Origin: Bordetella sp. LUAb4
GTDB lineage: Bacteria; Pseudomonadota; Gammaproteobacteria; Burkholderiales; Burkholderiaceae_B
NCBI RefSeq assembly: GCF_021325795.1
Contig: NZ_JAHPZX010000006.1
Span: 1-64,000 of the forward strand
Reading direction: 5' to 3'
Length of the DNA stretch: 64,000 nt
Shown here piece after piece: positions 17,196 through 25,045 of this stretch (position 1 is the stretch's first letter; every line of letters begins with the position of its first letter). The notes beneath the pieces were generated by a model. The model searched no databases. It was given only the letters and a program-made list of their open reading frames with translations, and was not told the DNA's origin. The position numbers and the translations under genes were made by a program.

Positions 17196-17243
17196 GGGTC
17201 CCGCTTCGCTCCATCGCCCTCATAAGCGCAACACCCCGCAGCC

Positions 17244-17681
17244 ATGCTTGCCCTTCGCCGCCCCTCCCTGCCGCAGCTTGCCCGAGTCCTTGCCATCCTG
17301 GCCGTGGCGGCAGGCCTGGGGGTCTGGGGCGCGATCCTGTTCGCGCCGCGTCCGGATGCCTTGCCGCCGGCCTTGCGTCCGGCGACGCTGCGGGCCACCG
17401 ACACCACGCCCGCGGCGCTGTTGTTCGGTAAGGATGGAACCTTGAAGACGCAGGTGACGATTGCCGGCCTGATCGCCAGTGGCGATGAGGGCGCGGCCAT
17501 TCTCAGTGTGGACGGCGGCCCGGCCCAGGCCTGGCGCGCGGGCCAGGAAATCACGCCAGGGCTGCGGCTCGTGCGCGTCGATCGCAACGAAGTCGTCCTG
17601 GACCAGAACGGCACCACCACGACCATCAGCGCCCCGCCCCTGCCGCCCGCCGCCGCGGGCATCATTGCCGTCAAGAACTGA
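17244..17681 (+). CDS. gspC: Type II secretion protein GspC (short form)
   Basis: This encodes 145 residues. A cytoplasmic N terminus and one membrane segment (about 12-32, LARVLAILAVAAGLGVWGAI) precede a periplasmic homology-region domain with LKTQVTIAGLIASGDEGAAILSVDGG, GQEITPGLRLVRVDRNEVVLDQNG. GspC links the inner-membrane platform to the secretin. The protein stops right after this domain, so the C-terminal PDZ or coiled-coil module found in many GspC proteins is absent, as in Burkholderia-type short versions. It is the first gene of the gspC-N cluster; gspG starts 115 bp downstream behind its own promoter-like sequence. Confidence 0.85.
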   Translation: MLALRRPSLPQLARVLAILAVAAGLGVWGAILFAPRPDALPPALRPATLRATDTTPAALLFGKDGTLKTQVTIAGLIASGDEGAAILSVDGGPAQAWRAGQEITPGLRLVRVDRNEVVLDQNGTTTTISAPPLPPAAAGIIAVKN

Positions 17682-17739
17682 CGGCGCACCGAGCAGGGCT
17701 CTGCCCCTTGGCACCCGCCTGAATGGCGGCCTGGCCATC

Positions 17740-17767
17740 ATATTACTGACATATTGATCGGTATAAT
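17740..17767 (+). promoter_or_regulatory. gspG promoter region with a 14-base element shared with the gspD promoter
   Basis: ATATTACTGACATA at 17740-17753 is followed by GATCGGTATAAT at 17756-17767, whose last six bases are a perfect -10 hexamer. The same two elements recur upstream of gspD at 27747-27780 with one mismatch each. No good -35 is visible, which fits an activated promoter. Confidence 0.5.
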
Positions 17768-17796
17768 GACGGCCTCGAGCTCAAACGGAGTGGGTT

Positions 17797-18228
17797 GTGC
17801 GTCAGCGAGGCAGTGCCGCCATTGTGCGTCAGCAAGGTTTTACCCTGATTGAAATCATGGTTGTGGTGGTCATCATGGGGATCCTCGCGGCCTTGATCGT
17901 CCCCCGCGTACTCGACCGTCCAGACCAGGCGCGCCAAGTCGCCGCCCGCCAGGACATCGGTGGATTGATGCAGGCGCTCAAGCTGTATCGCCTCGACAAT
18001 GGCCGCTACCCATCGACGCAGCAAGGCCTGCAGGCCCTGGTCACGCGGCCGGAAAATACGTCCAACTGGCGCGCTTATCTCGACCGCCTGCCCAACGACC
18101 CTTGGGGCCACCCCTATCAGTACCTCAGCCCCGGCGTGAAAGGCGAAGTCGATGTATTTTCCTTTGGCGCCGACGGCAAGGCCGGCGGCGAGCAAAACGA
18201 TGCGGACATCGGGTCCTGGGACCTCTAG
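17797..18228 (+). CDS. gspG: Major pseudopilin GspG
   Basis: This encodes 143 residues. The prepilin signal RQQG-FTLIEIMVVVVIMG has the cleavage Gly and Glu+5. The C-terminal globular part has the DIGGLMQALKLYRLDNGRYPSTQQGLQAL segment and the calcium-binding tail DVFSFGADGKAGGEQNDADIGSW, hallmarks of the major pseudopilin. It polymerises into the periplasmic pseudopilus. The start is GTG with GGAG 6 bases upstream. Its last 29 bases overlap the most likely gspH start. Confidence 0.95.
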   Translation: MRQRGSAAIVRQQGFTLIEIMVVVVIMGILAALIVPRVLDRPDQARQVAARQDIGGLMQALKLYRLDNGRYPSTQQGLQALVTRPENTSNWRAYLDRLPNDPWGHPYQYLSPGVKGEVDVFSFGADGKAGGEQNDADIGSWDL

Positions 18229-18745
18229 GACCATCGCCGCGGTACTGCCCCGACATGCAGCCTGCGCGCGGCAGAGCGGCTTTTCCCTGATCGAAATTCT
18301 CGTCGTGCTGGTCATCATCGGCATCGCGGCCGGCATGGTCGGCCTGTCCGCGGTCGCCGCGCCGGACCGGCGCCTGCACGCCGACGCCGAGCGCCTGGTG
18401 CAGGCGCTCGCGATTGCCCAAAGTGAAGCCCGCAGCGATGGCCGCATCATCACCTGGCGCGCCGACGCCGGCGGCTATCGCTTCGAACGTCCGGGACGGC
18501 GCAAAGGTAGCACCGGTAGCGCCGACGACGAGGCGATCCCGCCCCCTGACGACTTCCGCGACGACCCTGATTTGCGGCCCCATGCATGGTCGGCGGGCAC
18601 CGTGTCCGTCACGCCCTCCGGCCCCCAGGGCTGGCTGCGTTTCGACACCGAGTGGATGGCCGACCCCATGCAGATCGTTCTCAGCGCCGGCGGCCGCAAC
18701 GTGACCATCAACCGTGATGCCGGCGGTGCCTATGCGGTGCAGTGA
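18200..18745 (+). CDS. gspH: Minor pseudopilin GspH
   Basis: This encodes 181 residues from the ATG at 18200, inside the end of gspG. A prepilin signal QSG-FSLIEILVVLVIIG begins about 26 residues in. The rest resembles the GspH fold (RLHADAERLVQALAIAQSEAR, then a beta-rich region). GspH is a minor pseudopilin near the pilus tip or shaft. The start is uncertain: no strong ribosome binding site is visible, and an upstream ATG at 18152 in the same frame is also open. Confidence 0.85.
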   Translation: MRTSGPGTSRTIAAVLPRHAACARQSGFSLIEILVVLVIIGIAAGMVGLSAVAAPDRRLHADAERLVQALAIAQSEARSDGRIITWRADAGGYRFERPGRRKGSTGSADDEAIPPPDDFRDDPDLRPHAWSAGTVSVTPSGPQGWLRFDTEWMADPMQIVLSAGGRNVTINRDAGGAYAVQ

Positions 18746-19151
18746 CGGCACGTCCGCTGCGCGCGCTCGCCCGCAAGGCCGCCGCCGCGGCCAGCGGGGC
18801 TTCACGCTGATCGAAGTCCTGGTGGCATTGGCCATCATCGCCGTCGCGCTGGCTGCCGCCCTGCGGGCCACGGGCGTGATGGCGCAGAACAATCGAGCGC
18901 TGCGTGACAAGACACTGGCGCTGGTGGCCGCCGAGAACCGCATGGCGGAACTGCGCCTGGCCGACATCCTGCCCGGGCCCGGCAAGCAGGAGGCCCCCTG
19001 CCCCGAAGGCCGGCTGGACATGCTGTGCGAAAGCACCTTCACCTATTCGCTGAACCGCGCGTTCCGGCAAGTCTCCGTGCGAGTCTATCTGCGCGGCCAG
19101 CCCGACCTGACATTGGCCGAACTCTCCGGCTTGCTGACCAACGTTCGATGA
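18732..19151 (+). CDS. gspI: Minor pseudopilin GspI
   Basis: This encodes 139 residues from the ATG at 18732, overlapping gspH by 14 bp. The prepilin signal is GQRG-FTLIEVLVALAIIAVA, followed by the GspI pattern ALRATGVMAQNNRALRDKTLALVAAENRMAELRL. GspI forms the tip complex with GspJ and GspK. An ATG at 18717 is an alternative start. A 17-bp tandem repeat lies between this gene and gspJ. Confidence 0.88.
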   Translation: MRCSDGTSAARARPQGRRRGQRGFTLIEVLVALAIIAVALAAALRATGVMAQNNRALRDKTLALVAAENRMAELRLADILPGPGKQEAPCPEGRLDMLCESTFTYSLNRAFRQVSVRVYLRGQPDLTLAELSGLLTNVR

Positions 19152-19160
19152 TGAAAATCG

Positions 19161-19194
19161 CCTTCCGATAAGAATCACCTTCCGATAAGAACCA
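19161..19194 (+). repeat. Two copies of a 17-bp tandem repeat between gspI and gspJ
   Basis: CCTTCCGATAAGAATCA at 19161-19177 is followed immediately by CCTTCCGATAAGAACCA (one mismatch) at 19178-19194, in the 96-base gap between gspI and gspJ. No function is evident. Confidence 0.8.
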
Positions 19195-19247
19195 CCGCCG
19201 AGAACCACGCTCCGCCGCCACCCGCCGTCCGCTGAAAAACCCGCCTG

Positions 19248-19928
19248 ATGAATACTCCCGTCCGCGCCACTTCTGCTATCCCACGCGCTTGCCTGCGCGG
19301 GACGGCGCTCGTGCGCCGGCGCCAGCGCGGATTCACGCTGATCGAAGTCCTCATCGCCATCACCCTGATGGCGCTCGTCAGCCTGCTGGCCTATCGCGGC
19401 CTGAGCCGCGTCGCCGACACGCGCGCATGGCTGGAACGCGATGCCGCCGACAACGCCGTCATCGTGCGCACCCTGGGCCAGCTCGAACGCGACCTGACCC
19501 TGTCCAATGACGGCCACAATGCCGACAACGTCGCCCAGCCTGGGCAATTGCTCAGCGGCGTAGACGTCGATATGGCGCCCGGCAAGCCCCTGCAACTGGA
19601 GATCGTGCGCGCCGCGCCGGCCGATGACGGCAGTTGGCAGCAAGTGGTCTGGCGCCTCGACAACGGCGGCTTGTGGCGCTATACCGGCAAGGCCGGCGTG
19701 CAGTATCCGCTGGCGCCAGCCCTGGCCGGCGCCGAAGTGATGGCCAACGTGGTGCAACTGTCGGTCCGCTTCTGGATACCGGGACAAGGCTGGGTCACAC
19801 CCTCCGCCAACGCCGCCGGCGCCACGGCCGCCACGGGCGGCCATTCGGCCACCGGCATCGAGGTGGCGCTGGAACGCACGAACAATGGCGCGCGCGAACG
19901 CTACACGCGCGTGGTGGTGCTGCGATGA
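19248..19928 (+). CDS. gspJ: Minor pseudopilin GspJ
   Basis: This encodes 226 residues. The prepilin signal RQRG-FTLIEVLIAITLMALV begins at about residue 25, preceded by a longer basic leader than in the other pseudopilins. The globular part has LLAYRGLSRVADTRAWLERD, LGQLERDLTLS and a C-terminal LRVVVLR-like strand. It forms part of the GspI-J-K tip complex. It overlaps gspK by 4 bp (ATGA). Confidence 0.9.
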   Translation: MNTPVRATSAIPRACLRGTALVRRRQRGFTLIEVLIAITLMALVSLLAYRGLSRVADTRAWLERDAADNAVIVRTLGQLERDLTLSNDGHNADNVAQPGQLLSGVDVDMAPGKPLQLEIVRAAPADDGSWQQVVWRLDNGGLWRYTGKAGVQYPLAPALAGAEVMANVVQLSVRFWIPGQGWVTPSANAAGATAATGGHSATGIEVALERTNNGARERYTRVVVLR

Positions 19929-20890
19929 AGATTCATTTCTTGCCGCCTGGCGCGCGCCCGCGCCGCCGCCAGCGCGGCATGGCGGTGGTCAGCGCGCTGA
20001 TCGTCGTGGCCGTGGTCGCGGCCCTGACCTCCGGGCTGTTCATGCGCCAGACCTCCACCCTGCGCCAGGTGGAAAACGAACAGGCCCGCGTGCAAGCGCG
20101 CTGGCTGCTGGTCAGCGGCCTGGACTGGGCGCGGCTGGTGATCCGCGAAAGCCTGCGCCGCGAAGCCACCGTCCACGCAGGACAACTGTGGACGGTACCC
20201 GTGCAGGACACGCGCCTGGAACGCCCCGGCGATGGCCGTGTCGCCATCTTTTCCGGTTTCGTCGAAGACGAACAGGGCAAGTTCAATGTCTACAACGTGG
20301 CGCGCGGCGGCCTCATCATGCCGAACCAGGTGCTGGTGCTCGCCCGCGTGCTCGCGGCCCTGGACGTCCATGATGGCCTGGCGCAGACACTGGCCCAGCG
20401 CGTCGCGCTGACGCAACCCAGCAAGCCCGTCACCGATCAGAACGGCGCCATCATCCGCCAAGGCGCGCCGGCCCGCGCGCCGTCACCACGCGGCATCGAC
20501 GACCTGCTCGCCAACCTGAACCTGGAACCCGCGCTGCGCCGCGACCTGCAACGAACCCTGACCTATCTGCCCGCCACCACCACCGTCAACGTCAACACCG
20601 CGCCGGCCGAAGTGATAGCCGCCCTGGTTCCCGACATGACCTTGGCGCAGGCCCGTGTGCTGATCGGCGAACGCGAGCGGGGTGCCTGGTTCAACGACGC
20701 CGCCGACTTCAGCAACCGCCTGGGCGGCCTCGGCGTGCAAGGCACGCCGGAAGGCATAGGCGCGACCAGCGCCTGGTTCGCGGCCACCGGCACCGTTGCC
20801 TACGAACGCGTGCATCTGGTGATGCGGGCCCTGATCCAAAGCGCCGCGGATCAATCCACCGAAATTATCTGGAAACGGGAAATCCATTGA
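19925..20890 (+). CDS. gspK: Minor pseudopilin GspK
   Basis: This encodes 321 residues. The N terminus RQRG-MAVVSALIVVAVVAAL has Met at +1 and lacks Glu at +5, as expected for GspK, which caps the pseudopilus tip. The large insert domain contains SAM-like helix-hairpin repeats and VNVNTAPAEVIAALVPDMTLAQA. The protein ends at AIIWKREIH-type sequence. Start and stop overlap gspJ and gspL by 4 bp each. Confidence 0.93.
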   Translation: MKIHFLPPGARPRRRQRGMAVVSALIVVAVVAALTSGLFMRQTSTLRQVENEQARVQARWLLVSGLDWARLVIRESLRREATVHAGQLWTVPVQDTRLERPGDGRVAIFSGFVEDEQGKFNVYNVARGGLIMPNQVLVLARVLAALDVHDGLAQTLAQRVALTQPSKPVTDQNGAIIRQGAPARAPSPRGIDDLLANLNLEPALRRDLQRTLTYLPATTTVNVNTAPAEVIAALVPDMTLAQARVLIGERERGAWFNDAADFSNRLGGLGVQGTPEGIGATSAWFAATGTVAYERVHLVMRALIQSAADQSTEIIWKREIH

Positions 20891-21894
20891 AGAACACCCT
20901 ACGCATCGCGCTCCCCGACCTGGCCGAGCTGTCCGCGACGATGCCCCTGGCTTACGCCTGGTTCGACCGCCAGGGCCGTTGCGCGCGCAGCGGCGAACTG
21001 ACGGCCGCTGCCCTGGCCACCGGATTCGCGGGCGCCCGCGTCGAAGCCGTGCTGGTGCCCAATGACGCCATCGTCACCACCGTGCAGGTGCCCGCCGTAG
21101 CAGCCCGCCTGTTGACCGCCGCCGTGCGCGGCGCCACCGAACCGCTGGTGCTCGGCGATCTGGAAGAACTGGCCTTGGGCCACGGCCCGCGCGCCGCCGA
21201 CGGTACGGTGACCGTGGCCTGGACCGAACGCGAAGCCCTGGTCCGCGCGTGGCGGCTGCTGTCCCAGGCCGGCCTGCGGGTGGACGCCCTGCTGCCCGCG
21301 CAACTGGTGCTGCCGCGCGACGACGCCCACCCGGAGCAACGCTTGATGCTGCCGGCTGACGCCCGCTGGCATAGCGACGCGCCGCGCTGGTCGCTGGCAC
21401 TGCCCGCCTTGAGTCCGCGCCAGACCTCGCCCTGGCGCGCGCCGCTATGGTGGGCGGCGGCTGCCGTGGTGGTATGGGTGGTGGGGCTGAACATCCACGC
21501 GGCGCGCTTGCGTGGCGAAGCCGTGGCACTGCGTGCCGGCATGGAAGCGCAAGTGCGCGCGGCCTTCCCCGATATCCCGGTGGTGGTCGATGCGCTGCGC
21601 CAGGCCGAACAAGGCCGCAATGCCCTGCTGGCCGGCCAGGGCAGCAGCAGCAACGCCGACTTCGTGCCGTTGGCCTTGGCCAGCGCCAAGGCCCTGCCCT
21701 TCGCCGCCAGCCACACCGCTGAATTGCGCTATGCCGATGACGCCATCACGCTGAAGCTCGATGGCGCCGACAGCAAGGATCCCGATCAACTGGGCCAGGC
21801 CCCCGCCATGGCCCAGGCCGCCGCTGCCTTGGGCCTGCGCATCGAAAAACAGGACGCGCCGCTGACCTGGCGTATTTCCAGGAGCCAGCCATGA
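20887..21894 (+). CDS. gspL: Type II secretion platform protein GspL
   Basis: This encodes 335 residues from a TTG start overlapping the gspK stop (TTGA). The N-terminal half is the actin-like cytoplasmic domain that binds GspE. One membrane helix (about 182-202, LWWAAAAVVVWVVGLNIHA) precedes the periplasmic ferredoxin-like domain that pairs with GspM. The overlap spacing supports the TTG. It ends in an ATGA overlap with gspM. Confidence 0.9.
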   Translation: MKNTLRIALPDLAELSATMPLAYAWFDRQGRCARSGELTAAALATGFAGARVEAVLVPNDAIVTTVQVPAVAARLLTAAVRGATEPLVLGDLEELALGHGPRAADGTVTVAWTEREALVRAWRLLSQAGLRVDALLPAQLVLPRDDAHPEQRLMLPADARWHSDAPRWSLALPALSPRQTSPWRAPLWWAAAAVVVWVVGLNIHAARLRGEAVALRAGMEAQVRAAFPDIPVVVDALRQAEQGRNALLAGQGSSSNADFVPLALASAKALPFAASHTAELRYADDAITLKLDGADSKDPDQLGQAPAMAQAAAALGLRIEKQDAPLTWRISRSQP

Positions 21895-22583
21895 AACGCC
21901 CCGACGACAAGGACGTGTCCGTCCCCGCCAACGCCGGCCGGCAAAGCGCCCGGGGCCCCGATACGCCGCCGGCGCCCGTCCGCGGCCTGGCCCCCACGTT
22001 CGCAACGTGGCGCTTGAAGCTGCGCGACGCGCTGCGGCCGGTCGCCGCCTGGCACGCCGCGCTGACGCCGCGTGAACGCCGTCTGGTGGACGTGGGCGGC
22101 ATCGTCCTGGCCTTGTTCCTGGTTTTTACCTTTGCCATCGACCCCGCCTTGACCACCATCGCGCGGTCACGCAACGAACTGCCGGCACTGCGCGCGCAGG
22201 CCGCCGCGGTCGCCAGCCTGACCAACGAGGCTCAGCGCCTGCGCCAGCATGGCGGGCGCACGTCCAACGCGCCGCTGGCGCAGACCGATATCGACGAGAG
22301 CCTGCGCCGCGCCGGTTTCGCGCCCGACAGTTGGCGCATCACACAGGAAGTCGGCAATGGCAATGGCGGCGGCAACGGCAATGCCGGCAAGCCTGCCGTC
22401 TGGCGCGTCGAACTCAAGCAAGCACCTTCGACCGCCTTGATGCGCTGGAGCGATAACGTGCCGGCCGAATTGCGCCTGCGCGTGGCCAACGTGGAACTGA
22501 TCCGCGCCAGCACCGAATACGGCCGCCCTATTCCCGGCAAGGTCAACGGCACCGTGCGCTTAGCCGCGTCTGTGGGGAATTGA
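21891..22583 (+). CDS. gspM: Type II secretion platform protein GspM
   Basis: This encodes 230 residues. A Pro-rich cytoplasmic N terminus of about 60 residues is longer than in most GspM proteins. The single membrane helix (about 67-85, VDVGGIVLALFLVFTFAI) is preceded by LTPRERRLV, a family hallmark. The periplasmic domain contains a short Gly/Asn-rich low-complexity stretch (GNGNGGGNGNAG, encoded by GGCAAT-type repeats near 22355-22387). It partners with GspL. Confidence 0.88.
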   Translation: MKRPDDKDVSVPANAGRQSARGPDTPPAPVRGLAPTFATWRLKLRDALRPVAAWHAALTPRERRLVDVGGIVLALFLVFTFAIDPALTTIARSRNELPALRAQAAAVASLTNEAQRLRQHGGRTSNAPLAQTDIDESLRRAGFAPDSWRITQEVGNGNGGGNGNAGKPAVWRVELKQAPSTALMRWSDNVPAELRLRVANVELIRASTEYGRPIPGKVNGTVRLAASVGN

Positions 22584-23434
22584 TGGAACTGCTGGACAAC
22601 TGGCGCGCGCGCCGCGCCGCGGACGCGCCCCGGCCCTATGCGCTGATCGTGGCCGGCGTGCTGGTGGCGCTGGCCGCCGCGCTGGCCGTGCTGCCGGCAC
22701 GCTGGCTGATGCGTTTCGTCGATGACGATGGCCTGTACGCCATCGTCGACGCCAGTGGCACGATATGGAACGGGACGGCCTTGCTGGCGCTGGGTCCCGC
22801 GGGCGCCCGCCGCACCTTGCCGCAGCCCGTCAGTTGGCAATGGACCTGGCACGGCGTCATGCTGTCCCATCCCTGGCTGGGCGGCGCCGTGCGCCTGGCA
22901 CCGGCCTGGCGCGGCCTGGCCACGCCCACTTTTTCCCTATCGGCCGGCACCATGCGCCTGCCCGCGGACATCCTGTCCGCCTTCGGTTCGCCGGTGAATA
23001 CATTGGCGCCTGGCGGCAATCTGGAACTGCGCTGGCCCGACTACGATGCCGGTGTCGCGCGCGGGCCGGAACTGTTGCAGGTGCAATGGCGCGACGCCTC
23101 GTCGGCGCTATCCATCGTGCGGCCCTTGGGCAGCTATCGCCTGCAGGCAGTGCAGGGCAAAGGCAGCAACGGTAAGAGCAACGGTAAGAGCAATGACGGG
23201 GGCAACGACCGGGGCAGTGACGGGGGCGATGACGTGCAGGTCACGCTGACGACCTTGAATGGCCCACTCAAGGTGCAGGCCATCGGCGTCTGGAACGGCC
23301 GCCGGCTGACGCTGAACGGCAGCGCGGAACCGGATGCGGGCGCGTCGGACAGCGCGCGTGCAGGCCTGGACACGCTGCTGTCCGCCATCGGGCGGCGCAA
23401 CGGACCACAAAGCGTGTTCGGCACCGGGCAGTAG
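22583..23434 (+). CDS. gspN: Type II secretion protein GspN
   Basis: This encodes 283 residues starting at the ATG that shares one base with the gspM stop. GGGGA lies 5 bases before the start. One N-terminal membrane helix (about 18-38) is followed by a periplasmic beta-rich domain with TIWNGTALLALGPAGAR and the GspN signature ILSAFGSPVNTLAPGGNLELRW split over two strands. A low-complexity insert rich in Gly, Ser, Asn and Asp (about 195-220) arises from short tandem repeats at 23160-23235. GspN is an accessory, non-universal component. It is the last gene of the plus-strand cluster, followed by a bidirectional terminator. Confidence 0.85.
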   Translation: MELLDNWRARRAADAPRPYALIVAGVLVALAAALAVLPARWLMRFVDDDGLYAIVDASGTIWNGTALLALGPAGARRTLPQPVSWQWTWHGVMLSHPWLGGAVRLAPAWRGLATPTFSLSAGTMRLPADILSAFGSPVNTLAPGGNLELRWPDYDAGVARGPELLQVQWRDASSALSIVRPLGSYRLQAVQGKGSNGKSNGKSNDGGNDRGSDGGDDVQVTLTTLNGPLKVQAIGVWNGRRLTLNGSAEPDAGASDSARAGLDTLLSAIGRRNGPQSVFGTGQ

Positions 23435-23470
23435 CTCAGTGGTTGACCAGTGCTTACGCGACCACCATGG

Positions 23471-23504
23471 AAAAAAAGGAGAATCCCTAAAGGGATTCTC
23501 CTTT
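23471..23504. terminator. Bidirectional intrinsic terminator between gspN and gspE
   Basis: A perfect 14-bp stem (23475-23488 with 23491-23504) has a minimal loop. The minus strand is followed by seven Ts (As at 23471-23477) and the plus-strand arm ends in CCTTT. It separates the convergent gspN and gspE ends. The remaining gap to 23615 shows no gene. Confidence 0.85.
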
Positions 23505-23614
23505 CTGGGATTCATGGAATTTTGCTTGGCATGGAAGGCTTCGGCCAAGTCATCCCTCATGGAAGGCTTTAGTCTGGCCATTCATGCTCGGCGCGCCAGA
23601 GATCGCGCGGCGAA

Positions 23615-25045
23615 TCAATGATCCCGCGTGACGCGGACGATTTCCTCGGGCGACGTCACGCCATCGCGCACCCAGCGTTCGCCATCCTGGCGCATGGACC
23701 GCATGCCGGCGGCCACGGCCGCGTGGCGTAGCGCCTGCTCGTCGCGCCCTTCATGCACCAGGCGGCGCACTTCCTCGTCCACCACGAACAATTCATGAAT
23801 GCCGGTACGGCCGCTGTAGCCGGTGTGATTGCAGTGCGGACAGCCGACCGGGCGGTAGACCACCTGGCCTTCTTCCTCTTGCGGCGTGCGGCAATGCTTG
23901 CAGAGCCGGCGTACCAGGCGCTGTGCCAGCACCCCCAGCAGCGACGAAGCCAGCAGAAAGGGCTCGACACCCATGTCGGTCAGACGCGTCACCGCGGACA
24001 CGGCGTCGTTGGTGTGCAGCGTGGCCAGCACCAAGTGCCCCGTCAACGAGGCCTGCACCGCGATCTGCGCGGTCTCCAGATCACGGATTTCACCAATCAT
24101 GATGACGTCGGGATCCTGGCGCAGGATGGCGCGCAGGGCCAGGGCGAAACTCATGTCGATCTTGCTGTTGACCTGGGTCTGGCTGACGCCGGGCAGGTCA
24201 TATTCGATGGGATCCTCGACCGTCAGGATATTGCTGGTGCTGGCGTCCAGCCGCCCCAGCGCGGCATACAGCGTGGTGGTCTTGCCGCTGCCGGTGGGAC
24301 CGGTCACCAGCACGATGCCGTGCGGCTGCCGGATCAGCTTGTCGAGCTGGCCCAGCAGGCCGGCGGCCATGCCCAACTTCTCCAGCTCCAGGCGCCCCGC
24401 TTCCTTGTCCAGCAAACGCAGCACGGCCCGTTCGCCATGGCCGGTGGGTAGCGTCGACACGCGCACGTCGATGGGCCGTCCGCCCACGCGCAAGGCGATG
24501 CGGCCGTCCTGCGGCAGGCGCTTTTCGGCGATGTCCAGGTGCGCCATGATCTTGATCCGCGAGATCAGCGCGGCATGCAGGGCCTTGCGCGGCGACACCA
24601 CGTCGCGCAGCGTGCCGTCGACCCGATAGCGCACCACCGAATGGGTTTCGAAAGGCTCGATATGGATATCGCTGGCGTTGTCGCGCGCGGCTTGCGTGAA
24701 CAAGGCGTTGATCATACGGATGACCGGCGCGTCGTCCTGCGCTTCCAGCAGATCGGCGACCTCGGGAATGTCCTGCATCAGCCGGTCGAGATCGATCTCG
24801 TTCTCGGCCGCGCCCATCACGGTGGCGGCATCGCCCGTATCGCTGTACGAAGCCGTCAGCAAGGTTTCCAGCACCGCATCGTCGACCACCTCGACGGGCA
24901 GCTCGCCATGCCGGCGCCGTATCTCGGCCAGCGCCCAGGCCGGCGTGCGCGCGCTGATGGTCAGGCGCGCCCGGCCCGCTTGCGTGGACAGCACGGCGCG
25001 CTGCGCGCGCGCCCAGGCATACGGCAGCGGCGACACGGCGCTCAT
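23615..25045 (-). CDS. gspE: Type II secretion ATPase GspE
   Basis: This encodes 476 residues. GspE is the cytoplasmic hexameric ATPase that drives pseudopilus assembly. N1E/N2E domain: about 1-230, with the SDIHIEP segment near 125-131. Walker [10 protein letters not shown] is at 249-257. The Asp box (TVEDPIEY), Walker B ([12 protein letters not shown]) and His box ([11 protein letters not shown]) follow. A zinc-binding tetracysteine (Cys382, Cys385, Cys402, Cys405) is present, with spacing shorter than in many GspE proteins. It is the second gene of gspD-gspE, with a 4-bp overlap. Confidence 0.96.
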   Translation of the reverse strand: MSAVSPLPYAWARAQRAVLSTQAGRARLTISARTPAWALAEIRRRHGELPVEVVDDAVLETLLTASYSDTGDAATVMGAAENEIDLDRLMQDIPEVADLLEAQDDAPVIRMINALFTQAARDNASDIHIEPFETHSVVRYRVDGTLRDVVSPRKALHAALISRIKIMAHLDIAEKRLPQDGRIALRVGGRPIDVRVSTLPTGHGERAVLRLLDKEAGRLELEKLGMAAGLLGQLDKLIRQPHGIVLVTGPTGSGKTTTLYAALGRLDASTSNILTVEDPIEYDLPGVSQTQVNSKIDMSFALALRAILRQDPDVIMIGEIRDLETAQIAVQASLTGHLVLATLHTNDAVSAVTRLTDMGVEPFLLASSLLGVLAQRLVRRLCKHCRTPQEEEGQVVYRPVGCPHCNHTGYSGRTGIHELFVVDEEVRRLVHEGRDEQALRHAAVAAGMRSMRQDGERWVRDGVTSPEEIVRVTRDH